Source: an uncultured Pyrinomonas sp.
GTDB lineage: Bacteria > Acidobacteriota > Blastocatellia > Pyrinomonadales > Pyrinomonadaceae
Length of the DNA stretch: 10,777 nucleotides
Reading direction: 5' to 3'
Assembly (NCBI GenBank): GCA_937135995.1
Contig: CAKZOF010000607.1
Coordinates: 1-10,777, forward strand
Shown: in pieces, positions 1 to 6,454 of the stretch
Layout of the letters: every line of letters starts with the position of its first letter
How positions within the stretch are numbered: position 1 is the first letter of the stretch
Program-made: the position numbers and the translations under genes
Notes under the pieces: generated by a model
What the model was told of the DNA's origin: nothing
Databases searched by the model: none
The model's input: the letters and a program-made list of their open reading frames with translations, nothing else

Positions 1-621
1 TCCGGTCTGCACGTTGGAGGCGCCGCCGCCAGCGCGAATGGTGAAATCGGCGAGGTTCTGAATGGCCAGCGCAGGCGCGCGGCCTTGCAGGATGCGCGGC
101 AGATTCGGCGTCATCGCGACGGCGCGAAAAGGCGTTGCGCGCGGATCCTTGTGCGCTTGCAAAAGTCGGTTGAGCCAGCCGTCGGGCGTGCCTTTGCGTC
201 CCGGCGTCCCCGTCTCCATGTAGTCTTGAGCATCGAAGTGCGAGCGCGTCGCATCGGGCGATCCGACGGCGTGGACGACGGCCAAACGCTGTTCGCGCCA
301 CAACGGCTCCAACGACGCAAGCGCCGGGTGCAACCCAAAGAAGCCATCGAGATCGATGGCGCCATCTTCGCTTCGTGGTTTCGGAATGGCGATGTTGGGC
401 CGGTAATCGTAGTAGGCGCTCTCGCCAAACGGCACAACCATGTTCAATCCATCGACCGCGCCCCGTTGAAAGATGGCGATCAGGGTCTTGCGCCGCACGC
501 CGCCAGCGCCTGTGAGCGCTTGCGCGACGGTGCGCTGCAAGAAAGATGGCGCCGAACTCATCAAGCCGAAGCTAGCGAGCGCAATGCCACCCGATTTCAA
601 AAAGAACCTTCGATTCATCAT
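1..621 (-). CDS. DUF1501 family Tat-exported protein (partial, C-terminus outside window)
   Basis: I read this by reverse-complementing the left edge. An open frame of 207 codons starts at ATG 621 and is still open at position 1. The N-terminus has a twin-arginine signal: Arg4-Arg5 in NRRFFLK (residues 3-9), a hydrophobic stretch over about 12-28, and an AQA (34-36) cleavage-type site. This implies export in folded form. The mature part has DUF1501 hallmarks: FQRGAVDGLN (51-60), then VVPFGES, LHPAL (97-101) and RSHFDAQDYMETGTPG (126-141). DUF1501 proteins are distant relatives of the alkaline phosphatase/sulfatase superfamily with no settled activity. Known members are roughly 400 or more residues, so about half is visible. 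A strong ribosome site, AGGAGAGG (634-627), fixes the start; a second ATG at 618 is possible. It lies 83 bases downstream of the DUF1800 gene on the same strand. DUF1800-DUF1501 pairs are common, so co-transcription is likely. Confidence 0.9.
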   Translation of the reverse strand, partial: MMNRRFFLKSGGIALASFGLMSSAPSFLQRTVAQALTGAGGVRRKTLIAIFQRGAVDGLNMVVPFGESAYYDYRPNIAIPKPRSEDGAIDLDGFFGLHPALASLEPLWREQRLAVVHAVGSPDATRSHFDAQDYMETGTPGRKGTPDGWLNRLLQAHKDPRATPFRAVAMTPNLPRILQGRAPALAIQNLADFTIRAGGGASNVQTG

Positions 622-704
622 CAGCACCTCTCCTTTTTCCAAACTCATCTTCCGCCGGTCTCTTTGCCTCTTGTGTTCGTCGAACCACGCTTAACTTGGG
701 AGCA

Positions 705-2825
705 TCACTGTCGTTGAAACTCGGGCGACCCGAGCACCAGCGCGGCGATGCGCGCGATCTCGGCCCGCACGCCCGTCGACAGTGGCGCCGTCGCCCGCTC
801 CATCCGAGGCTGTCGCGCAAGGCGTTGTCCTCGGTCGAGCGTCGTCGTTTCAGTCGGCGGTTTAGTCTCTGCGTTTGTCGTCGGTTTAAACAGTTGCTTG
901 ACCAACTGCGCGCGCGTCTGTGGCGAAATGGTCTCTTCCAAGAGGAGCGCGACGAAGCGGTCGAGAATCTGCTGGCGGTCCTCGTCGGTGAGCGCGCTCT
1001 TGGCGGCGAACTCCGGGACCAGCTTGGCCGCATCGACGCGCGTGCCCGGAATGCGGTTGTTCACCAATGCGATGGCGAAATTGATCCGTTCGAGCAACGC
1101 GCCCGTGTTCACCCAGTATTCGGCGCGGTCTGGATAGCCGGTCGGCGCTTGGTACATGTAGAGCGGCTCGCCGATGCGTGCAATCCAGTTGTGCGTCGCC
1201 GGACCACCATCCGTCTCTCCGCCGAGCGCGCGAATGGCGCTCACAACAAGTTCGAACGGCGTTTTGATCTTGGCGCGGCGCGCCTCCGGTGCGTAGAACT
1301 CTGGCGCGGTGAAGATGGCACGCAACGTCTCGCGGATGTCGCCATCGGTCTTCAAAAAGACCTGTGCGACGCGATCGACCAAAGCCTTTGGCGGATCGTC
1401 GCTGACGAAACGGCGGCAGAGTTTCGTCGCGATGAAACGCGCCGTCGACGGATGGCGACTCAACATGTCGAGCACCTTCAAGCCGTCTTCGATGCCGCCG
1501 CCAGCCGGGATTTTCTGCCCGAGAACGATCTTTTCACCCGCATCGTGCATGCGCGGATTGAAGACGAACTGCCCGGCGCGCTCGTTCAAAGCCTGCGCGA
1601 TGCGCTCGGCAAACGGCCCGCCCCGTTCGGCGATCGCCTGTCCGGAGATGGCGTACGGATCGAAGATGGTCCAGCCTGTGAAGCAACGCGCGACCTCTTG
1701 CACATCCCGCTGCGTGTAGCCGCCATCAACGCCGAGCGTGTGCAGTTCCATTAGCTCGCGCGCGTAGTTCTCGTTCAAACCGCGTCGCCGCGACGGACGC
1801 GGCATGCGCGGGCGGTTCTGCTGTTGGGCCGCTCGCCTCGCCTCTTCGGCCGCTTGCTGCGCCATCATCCGTTCGAGATTGCGCCCGCGGCGCGCCACGA
1901 CGCCCAGCCCGAATCGCCCGAGCCTCATCGCCTCGCCGCTCGGTAGGCGCATGTTGCGCGGCGGTGACTGGTTCTGTGCGACGCTCTGGAAGTTGTCGAG
2001 ATAGAAGAGCATCGCCGGGCTCTGCGCCGTCGCCACGAGCAGATCGCGGAATTTGCCAAGCGCGTGCGGGCGAATCACGTCCCGTTCGTAAGCAGGCAGA
2101 TACCAGCGCGTCAGCCCTTTGTCGGCATAAACGTTGAAGTGGTTCATCCAAAAATCGACCATCACTTCCTGTAACTGCCGCTCGCTATACACGGCGCGGA
2201 TGATGCGCTGCGCCTGCATCTCTTGCGTGATGCGTTGCGGCGGGAGCAGGCCGTTTTCGATGAAGTACTGGCGTACGTCTCGGCGTATATCCCGCTTGTT
2301 CTTCTCCTCTTCGGCGGACGCGCTCGCCATGTTCTTGGCTTGGTCGGAAGGACGCGCATTGGGCGCGCTGGCGGGCGTTTTGGCCGGCGCGCCGGCCATG
2401 CCGTTTTGACGTTTGAACTCGTCGCGCAGCGCGGCCAAATCGGGCGGCAGTTTCCCTTGCCGGTCGAGCACGCGAATCAATTGCCCGGGGTTCGGGTACT
2501 TGGCAAGAAGCTCTCGCGTCGAGAGAAACGGTGCTTGAAGCGCGCGCAGGCGAGCTTCCGCCGCGGAATCATCTATGCGCTCCGGATGGAGCTGCTCCTC
2601 GATGTAACGCTGAAGTCCCATGGCGCGCACGCGCTCGACGTCACCAGGACGCGGGCCGAAACCCAGTCGGTTGAGCACGTGGATGATGCGCTCGGTCTCT
2701 TCTCGGCTCGACCTTGCGGTTTGCGCATGCGCCACCGGCCCAGAGAACCAAGAGAGCAGCAGCGCCCATGTGCAAAGGAGAGCCGTTGCCCGCCGACAAG
2801 ATTGGTCAACACGCATTCTCATCAT
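705..2825 (-). CDS. DUF1800 domain-containing secreted protein
   Basis: This 706-residue protein matches the DUF1800 family by motif. HVLNRLGFGPRPGDVERV (49-66) and YIEEQLHP (74-81) form the N-terminal part. FWMNHFNVYADKG (225-237), LNENYARELMELHTLGVDGGYT (350-371, read in two halves), HDAGEKIVLG (427-436), ATKLCRRFVSDDPP (466-479) and YQAPTGYPDRAEYW (558-571) follow, with the usual ending LGSPEFQ near the C-terminus. A Sec-type signal peptide covers 1-34, with hydrophobic residues 15-30 and an AHA cleavage site before Gln35. The core is interrupted by two low-complexity stretches: Ala/Pro/charged 142-178, and Gln/Arg-rich 313-348. The biochemical function of the family is unknown; it usually travels with DUF1501, as here. 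A GGAG (2834-2831) lies 5 bases before ATG 2825 and 8 before ATG 2822, so either could be the start. I see no convincing promoter upstream. Confidence 0.92.
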   Translation of the reverse strand: MMRMRVDQSCRRATALLCTWALLLSWFSGPVAHAQTARSSREETERIIHVLNRLGFGPRPGDVERVRAMGLQRYIEEQLHPERIDDSAAEARLRALQAPFLSTRELLAKYPNPGQLIRVLDRQGKLPPDLAALRDEFKRQNGMAGAPAKTPASAPNARPSDQAKNMASASAEEEKNKRDIRRDVRQYFIENGLLPPQRITQEMQAQRIIRAVYSERQLQEVMVDFWMNHFNVYADKGLTRWYLPAYERDVIRPHALGKFRDLLVATAQSPAMLFYLDNFQSVAQNQSPPRNMRLPSGEAMRLGRFGLGVVARRGRNLERMMAQQAAEEARRAAQQQNRPRMPRPSRRRGLNENYARELMELHTLGVDGGYTQRDVQEVARCFTGWTIFDPYAISGQAIAERGGPFAERIAQALNERAGQFVFNPRMHDAGEKIVLGQKIPAGGGIEDGLKVLDMLSRHPSTARFIATKLCRRFVSDDPPKALVDRVAQVFLKTDGDIRETLRAIFTAPEFYAPEARRAKIKTPFELVVSAIRALGGETDGGPATHNWIARIGEPLYMYQAPTGYPDRAEYWVNTGALLERINFAIALVNNRIPGTRVDAAKLVPEFAAKSALTDEDRQQILDRFVALLLEETISPQTRAQLVKQLFKPTTNAETKPPTETTTLDRGQRLARQPRMERATAPLSTGVRAEIARIAALVLGSPEFQRQ

Positions 2826-3027
2826 TCCAACTCCGAAAGAGTGGTCGAACCGCAGATGGATTTTTCAACAGGGAGAGCAGCGCAGCCGTTAAGTTAGACG
2901 AGACACGGGTTGAAGTGGTCGAAGAGATTTCGCGGGCGCTTGTTTGGTTGCCACACAAAGTCGTCAGGGGGGCGCCCTCTCGCCAGAGGCGCAACTAGCG
3001 CGCGGGTGTTTCAAGGGAGCGTGCCTT
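2826..3027. other. divergent intergenic region between DUF1800 and queE
   Basis: This is the non-coding part of the gap between two divergent genes. It should hold the promoter of the DUF1800-DUF1501 unit on the minus strand, but I found no -35/-10 pair there good enough to call. It contains a small imperfect hairpin at 2972-2992 (arms gcgccctct and agaggcgc, one bulged C, loop cgcc) with no adjacent T-run, so I do not call it a terminator. Confidence 0.5.
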
Positions 3028-3056
3028 TTGACACCGGTTCGCAGCTGGGCTAGAGT
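3028..3056 (+). promoter_or_regulatory. sigma70-type promoter of queE-queC
   Basis: The -35 box TTGACA (3028-3033) is a perfect match. It is followed by a 17-base spacer and the -10 box TAGAGT (3051-3056). Box quality, ideal spacing and position directly before queE make this the best promoter in the window together with the pilB one. Transcription would start near 3062-3064, leaving only about 5-7 bases before the ATG at 3069. No room is left for a preQ1 riboswitch in the leader, although such elements often control this pathway in other bacteria. Confidence 0.72.
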
Positions 3057-3068
3057 CGAAAACCGAAG

Positions 3069-3719
3069 ATGTCCACGCTGCGCGTGACAGAGATCTTTCG
3101 TTCGATTCAGGGCGAATCGACACATGCCGGGCGCCCTTGCGCCTTCGTGCGCCTGACGGGTTGCCCGATGCGCTGCACGTGGTGCGATTCGACGTACACT
3201 TTCACCGGCGGTGAGCGGATGACCATCGACGAGATCATGGCACAAGTGCGCTCTTTCGGTTGCCGCTTGGTCGAAGTGACGGGCGGCGAACCGCTCGCGC
3301 AGCGCGAGGCGCGAACGCTGATCGCGCGCTTGTGCGATGAGGGTTACGAGGTGTTGGTGGAAACTGGCGGATTCTTCTCGACCGAGGGGCTCGATCCGCG
3401 CGCGGCGATCATCCTCGACGTCAAGTGTCCGGCGTCGGGCGAGGCGGAACGCAATCACTGGCCCAATCTCGAACGCCTGCGTGCCGACAAAGACGAAGTG
3501 AAGTTCGTCGTCGCCGACCGCGCCGATTGGGAGTTTGCGTGTCGAGTGATTGCGCGCTACGATCTGGAGCGTCGCGCGCGCGCCGTCTTGATCTCGCCCG
3601 TCTGGGGCGCGGTCGATCTGACAGAAGTGGCCGAATGGGTCGCCTCGAGCGGGCGCGACGTGCGCTTGCAAATACAGATGCACAAGGTCATCTGGGGACC
3701 AGACGCGCGCGGCGTCTAA
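3069..3719 (+). CDS. queE: 7-carboxy-7-deazaguanine synthase (radical SAM)
   Basis: QueE converts 6-carboxy-tetrahydropterin to 7-carboxy-7-deazaguanine (CDG) by radical SAM chemistry on the route to preQ0 and queuosine. The 216-residue length is typical. The N-terminus has the characteristic [11 protein letters not shown] (7-17). The iron-sulphur cluster motif CxxxCxxC is present as Cys32, Cys36 and Cys39 ([10 protein letters not shown]), with the usual Trp before the last Cys. The SAM-binding TGGEP is at 71-75, ETGG at 98-101, DVKCP at 117-121, and the family ending HKVIWGP at 205-211. The ATG at 3069 places these motifs at normal distances. There is no recognisable Shine-Dalgarno sequence, and the predicted transcript starts only a few bases upstream, so translation may be close to leaderless. 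The next gene is queC, 76 bases downstream on the same strand, which performs the next step. queD and queF are not in this window. Confidence 0.95.
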   Translation: MSTLRVTEIFRSIQGESTHAGRPCAFVRLTGCPMRCTWCDSTYTFTGGERMTIDEIMAQVRSFGCRLVEVTGGEPLAQREARTLIARLCDEGYEVLVETGGFFSTEGLDPRAAIILDVKCPASGEAERNHWPNLERLRADKDEVKFVVADRADWEFACRVIARYDLERRARAVLISPVWGAVDLTEVAEWVASSGRDVRLQIQMHKVIWGPDARGV

Positions 3720-3795
3720 ACGCACGACCGGCGTCTGCGGCGCGATCAAGGCGGCGAACAGAACGGCGCGTCAGCGAAACCGAAGCAGCGGTAAC

Positions 3796-4536
3796 ATGGG
3801 CGGCAGCAACGAAAGAGTCGAACAATCGGCGGACGACTTGAAGGCGAGGACCGATCCGCGCTTTGCCGTCTGTCTGGTGTCGGGCGGCATGGATTCATGC
3901 GTGACGGCAGCCATCGCGCGCGAGGAGAACGACGAGCTGGCCTTTCTTCACGTCTGCTACGGTCAACGGACGGAGAGACGCGAACGCCGCGCGTTCGAGG
4001 AACTGGCGGATCATTTCGGCATCGAGCAAAGATTGATCGTCTCGCTCGAAAGCCTCGCCCGCATCGGCGGATCGTCGCTGACGGACGAAGCCATTCCAGT
4101 GGCCGAGGCCAATCTCGCTGCGCGCCAGATCCCAACGAGCTATGTCCCTTTTCGCAACGCGCATCTGCTGGCAACGGCCGTCAGTTGGGCCGAAGTGATC
4201 GGCGCTGGGCGCATCTACATCGGCGCCGTGGCCGAGGATTCATCGGGCTATCCCGATTGCCGACCGGAGTTCTATCAAGCTTTTCAACGCACCATCGACG
4301 TGGGAACACGGCCAGAGACGCGCATAGAGATCCGCACGCCCGTGATCCATATGCGCAAATCCGAGATCGTTCGGCGCGGACTGGCGCTCGGCGCGCCCTT
4401 TGCGCTCACTTGGTCCTGTTACCGCAACGAAGAACGCGCTTGTGGCCGGTGTGATTCGTGCGCGCTGCGGCTTCGCGCTTTTCGCGAAGTGGGCGTGGCA
4501 GACCCGATCCCTTACGAGGAGACAACGTTCATTTGA
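3796..4536 (+). CDS. queC: 7-cyano-7-deazaguanine (preQ0) synthase
   Basis: QueC turns CDG, the product of QueE, into preQ0 using ATP and ammonia. This 246-residue protein has the PP-loop SGGMDS (29-34) for ATP pyrophosphatase chemistry. It also has YVPFRN (116-121), YPDCRPEF (152-159) and the C-terminal zinc site: Cys208, Cys216, Cys219 and Cys222 (in [20 protein letters not shown]). All expected catalytic and metal-binding residues appear present. The N-terminus carries about 20 residues before the first beta strand ([10 protein letters not shown]), more than usual. The ATG at 3796 has no good ribosome site, and an in-frame TTG at 3838 (Leu15) would give a more typical length, so the start is uncertain. 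It lies 76 bases after queE on the same strand, with no terminator seen between them, so it is probably co-transcribed from the promoter at 3028-3056. Confidence 0.95.
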   Translation: MGGSNERVEQSADDLKARTDPRFAVCLVSGGMDSCVTAAIAREENDELAFLHVCYGQRTERRERRAFEELADHFGIEQRLIVSLESLARIGGSSLTDEAIPVAEANLAARQIPTSYVPFRNAHLLATAVSWAEVIGAGRIYIGAVAEDSSGYPDCRPEFYQAFQRTIDVGTRPETRIEIRTPVIHMRKSEIVRRGLALGAPFALTWSCYRNEERACGRCDSCALRLRAFREVGVADPIPYEETTFI

Positions 4537-4692
4537 TCGCGCCACAGACGCCGAGACGACAACCGTCGAGCGCACGCGCGTCATCATAATCGTTGTTTCT
4601 CCCCGCGCTTCGGACAAGTGTGTGGGCCGCTCCCCCGACGTCCAGCGCCCTTCTCGAAGCGTTGCGAAAGTTTTGGCATCATCTTCTTGATC
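4537..4692 (+). other. queC / TPR-protein intergenic region
   Basis: This gap should contain the end of the queEC unit and a promoter for the next gene. I see no clear intrinsic terminator. Possible promoter pieces are CATAAT inside tcatcataatcg (about 4580-4592) and ttgcga spaced 17 bases from tcttga just before the ribosome site (about 4661-4690). Neither pair is good enough to call. The reading frame of the next gene extends upstream to a GTG at 4618, but that part encodes a Pro/Arg-rich stretch unlike a signal peptide and is not considered coding. Confidence 0.4.
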
Positions 4693-4700
4693 GAGAGGAG
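4693..4700 (+). promoter_or_regulatory. ribosome binding site that fixes the start at 4711
   Basis: GAGAGGAG ends 10 bases before ATG 4711. It supports the start that gives a clean signal peptide, rather than the GTG at 4618, which would bury that signal behind 31 charged residues. Confidence 0.7.
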
Positions 4701-4710
4701 ACCACGGAAC

Positions 4711-6009
4711 ATGCCGACGAAAATCTTTTCCGCCCTTGTGGTGGCGTCGCTGCTCGCGTTCAGCGCCGCTTCGGCAGCGGCTCAAGTCATCACCGCCTCG
4801 GGCAAAGTGACGCTCAAACAACCGGACGGCAAGAGCGTTCCCGTCGCCGGCGCGACGGTCGTCTTCTACCGCACGGACATCAAAGGCGAATACCGGACCA
4901 AAACCGACAAGAACGGACGCTACGTCTACGCCGGTCTTCCTTTCACCGGCGTCTTCACCATCGTCGTCAGCGCCCCGAATGCACGCCCGACCTTCCTCAA
5001 GGACGTACGCATCAGCCAGCGCCCTGAAAATGATTTCGAACTCGAACCGGGCGACGGCAGCACGCTGACGTTGGAGCAGATCCGCGCCATGGGTGCTCAA
5101 GCGGCAGTGCCCGAAGGCGGGGCCGAAAGCGCCGAAGCGCGCCGCGCGCGCGAAGAGATGGAGCGCAAGCGCGCCGAGTTCGAAGCTGAAAAGAAACGAA
5201 TCGAGGCGCTCAACCTCAAACTGAACGAGATCCTCAAAGCCGGCAACGACGCTTTCACGGCCAAGAAGTACGACGAGGCGATCAATTACTACGACCAAGG
5301 CATTCAAGCCGACCCAGAACAACCCGTCTTCTACCGCAACAAGTCGATCGCCTTGCGCACGCGCGGCGTCGAGCGGTACAACACGGCGGTGAGAAACAAA
5401 GATCAAGCCGGACGCGAAGCGGCACGCGCTGATTTCAAGGCCGCCGTCGAGGCGTCGGAGAAAGCGCTCGAGGTGCAACGCGCGTTGCAGGCGAAACGCT
5501 CCGGCGCGACGCAGCAAGGCGGGGCGGCTCCTACGCAGCAACCGCAGAACGAAGAACTCAACTACCTCGAGGCCCGTTACGAAAACTACAGGCTCGCGCT
5601 GCAAGTCGGCATGGCTGACATGGCCGATGCGGCGATCCGTGCGACGCAGGAGTACATCGCCGCGGAGACCGACCCGGCTAAAAAAGTCAAGGCACAGGTG
5701 AGCCTCGCCAACGCGCTCTTCCAAGGCGGCCGCATCGACGAATCGATTGCGCAGTACAGGCAGATACTGCAATCCGACCCGAACAACCTCGACGCGCTCT
5801 ACGGCCTCGGGCTGGCGCTCGCCTCGGACCCGTCCAAGGCCGCCGAAGCGAGCGAGATCTTCAAACAGTTCGTCGCCAAGGCCCCAGCCAACGATCAACG
5901 CCGACAAGAGGCCGAAGAAGCGATCAAAGCGCTCGCCGAAGCGCTCAAACCGCAACAACCAGCTAACACGGGCACGACCAACACCGGAGGACGGCGTCGT
6001 CGCCCATAG
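4711..6009 (+). CDS. secreted carboxypeptidase-regulatory-like / TPR protein
   Basis: This is a 432-residue exported protein of unknown specific role. Residues 1-24 are a Sec signal peptide (hydrophobic 6-23, SAAA before Gln25). Residues about 28-112 resemble a carboxypeptidase regulatory-like (transthyretin/CnaB-type) beta sandwich: GKVTL (31-35), VAGATVVFY (45-53), TKTDKNGRYVYAGLP (63-77). A charged, probably coiled-coil helix rich in Glu/Arg/Lys spans about 139-175. TPR-like repeats follow at about 174-207 (AGNDAFTAKKYDEAINYYDQGI) and about 325-395 (SLANALFQGGRIDESIAQYRQIL, then LDALYGLGLAL). A Gln-rich linker lies at 265-281, and the C-terminus ends in GGRRRRP. Such modules usually act as protein-protein scaffolds in the periplasm or at the outer membrane. 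It lies upstream of the pilus block on the same strand but is separated by 445 bases and possible termination signals, so a link to pili is only suggested by position. A 572-codon open frame on the opposite strand is a codon-bias shadow. Confidence 0.85.
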   Translation: MPTKIFSALVVASLLAFSAASAAAQVITASGKVTLKQPDGKSVPVAGATVVFYRTDIKGEYRTKTDKNGRYVYAGLPFTGVFTIVVSAPNARPTFLKDVRISQRPENDFELEPGDGSTLTLEQIRAMGAQAAVPEGGAESAEARRAREEMERKRAEFEAEKKRIEALNLKLNEILKAGNDAFTAKKYDEAINYYDQGIQADPEQPVFYRNKSIALRTRGVERYNTAVRNKDQAGREAARADFKAAVEASEKALEVQRALQAKRSGATQQGGAAPTQQPQNEELNYLEARYENYRLALQVGMADMADAAIRATQEYIAAETDPAKKVKAQVSLANALFQGGRIDESIAQYRQILQSDPNNLDALYGLGLALASDPSKAAEASEIFKQFVAKAPANDQRRQEAEEAIKALAEALKPQQPANTGTTNTGGRRRRP

Positions 6010-6064
6010 CCAGTCGTCGCTGGCACCTTCCGGTCTACGCTAACAGCGACTTTCGGAACCGTCT

Positions 6065-6096
6065 GAGCGGGGTTCTTCTCTGGGGGAATCCCGCTC
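6065..6096. terminator. strong hairpin after the TPR gene, no T-run
   Basis: As RNA on the plus strand, gagcggggttcttc (6065-6078) pairs along all 14 positions with ggggaatcccgctc (6083-6096), including three G-U pairs, around a four-base loop tctg. The outer seven pairs are perfect. It begins 56 bases after the TPR stop codon, a natural place for a transcription end or an mRNA 3' stabiliser. No T-run follows (aaacggg), so it is not a classical intrinsic terminator, and the call as a terminator is tentative. Confidence 0.45.
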
Positions 6097-6154
6097 AAAC
6101 GGGCGAAAGCGACCGCCAGTTCCATTCCAGCCTCTTCGCCTTCAAGGAGTTTTG

Positions 6155-6206
6155 CGAGGTAGCATGGGCCAACCGGGCCAGCAAGCTATTCTCCCGCATC
6201 CTCGCC
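6155..6206 (+). other. possible structured RNA element
   Basis: gcgagg (6155-6160) can pair with cctcgc (6201-6206). Across a 2x2 internal loop, gc (6163-6164) can pair with gc (6197-6198). Inside these, ggcc...ggcc around aaccg forms a small hairpin. The stem is short and GC-rich DNA folds easily, so this is only a candidate. Confidence 0.2.
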
Positions 6207-6355
6207 TTCTGGGGCCCGGCCCGCTGGAAAAGTTCGAACACAAGAACAACATGCAAGGTTCCTTTGCCAGACTGCGCTTTCTCCGCCCGCTTCTCCCGTA
6301 AAGCGCTGATAAGACGAATCTTACAACCTCTCTCAGATTGACCGATGAGACCATC

Positions 6356-6384
6356 TTGACACCGCATGCTTTAAACAGTAACAT
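6356..6384 (+). promoter_or_regulatory. sigma70-type promoter of pilB
   Basis: The -35 box TTGACA (6356-6361) is perfect, the spacer is 17 bases, and the -10 box TAACAT (6379-6384) matches the consensus at four of six positions. The predicted start is near 6391, giving a leader of about 64 bases before the pilB ATG. The first nine bases, TTGACACCG, are identical to those of the queE promoter. Confidence 0.68.
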
Positions 6385-6387
6385 GCG
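6363..6387. promoter_or_regulatory. inverted repeat over the pilB promoter (candidate operator)
   Basis: CGCATG (6363-6368) and its exact reverse complement CATGCG (6382-6387) are separated by 13 bases. The centres of the half-sites are 19 bases apart, close to two helical turns. One half lies in the spacer and the other overlaps the -10 box, as expected for a dimeric repressor site. A six-base repeat can arise by chance, so this is tentative. Confidence 0.35.
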
Positions 6388-6391
6388 TTGC

Positions 6392-6421
6392 CAAACGGTG
6401 TTTTGCACCGTTTGCGTTTTT
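6392..6421 (+). terminator. intrinsic-terminator-like hairpin in the pilB leader
   Basis: caaacggtg (6392-6400) pairs perfectly with caccgtttg (6406-6414) around the loop ttttg. The stem is followed by cgttttt (6415-6421). A nine-pair perfect stem plus a run of five T is a textbook intrinsic terminator on the plus strand. It sits between the predicted pilB start site (about 6391) and the pilB ATG at 6455. It could therefore be an attenuator, a 5' stabilising stem-loop, or the end of a transcript coming from upstream. Confidence 0.7.
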
Positions 6422-6454
6422 GCGCCCACGATCTCCCTTTTGTAGGTCGCGTCG

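Larger units (their letters stand above)
6010..6355. other. gene-free stretch upstream of the pilB promoter
   Basis: No convincing protein gene is visible on either strand. Short frames here lack ribosome sites and recognisable composition. The stretch holds the 14-pair hairpin at 6065-6096 and a possible fold at 6155-6206 (listed separately). Base use is less regular than in the neighbouring genes, as expected of non-coding DNA. An untranslated RNA cannot be ruled out. Confidence 0.5.

Noticed and set aside
696..1754. 352-codon open frame on the plus strand
   Set aside because: It is antisense to DUF1800, is rich in Arg without motifs, and DUF1800 is well supported by its family motifs.
2972..2992. 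small hairpin upstream of queE as a terminator
   Set aside because: It has a bulge and no T-run on either strand, and lies between divergent genes where no transcript needs to end.
3720..3795. a small gene between queE and queC
   Set aside because: The 76 bases hold no start codon with a ribosome site and no coding pattern of their own.
4618..4710. upstream GTG start for the TPR protein
   Set aside because: It would place 31 charged residues before a clear signal peptide. GAGAGGAG before ATG 4711 supports the later start.
4240..5958. 572-codon open frame on the minus strand
   Set aside because: It lies antisense to queC and the TPR gene, which have a signal peptide, domains and ribosome site. 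Its Arg/Phe/Leu/Val-rich product has no recognisable motif, as expected of a codon-bias shadow in GC-rich DNA.
6226..6250. gttcgaacacaagaac as a possible tRNA T-arm
   Set aside because: The surrounding sequence lacks an acceptor stem, D-arm or anticodon arm in the right places.
6095..6367. 90-codon minus-strand frame in the gap before pilB
   Set aside because: It has no ribosome site or recognisable composition and overlaps the pilB promoter.
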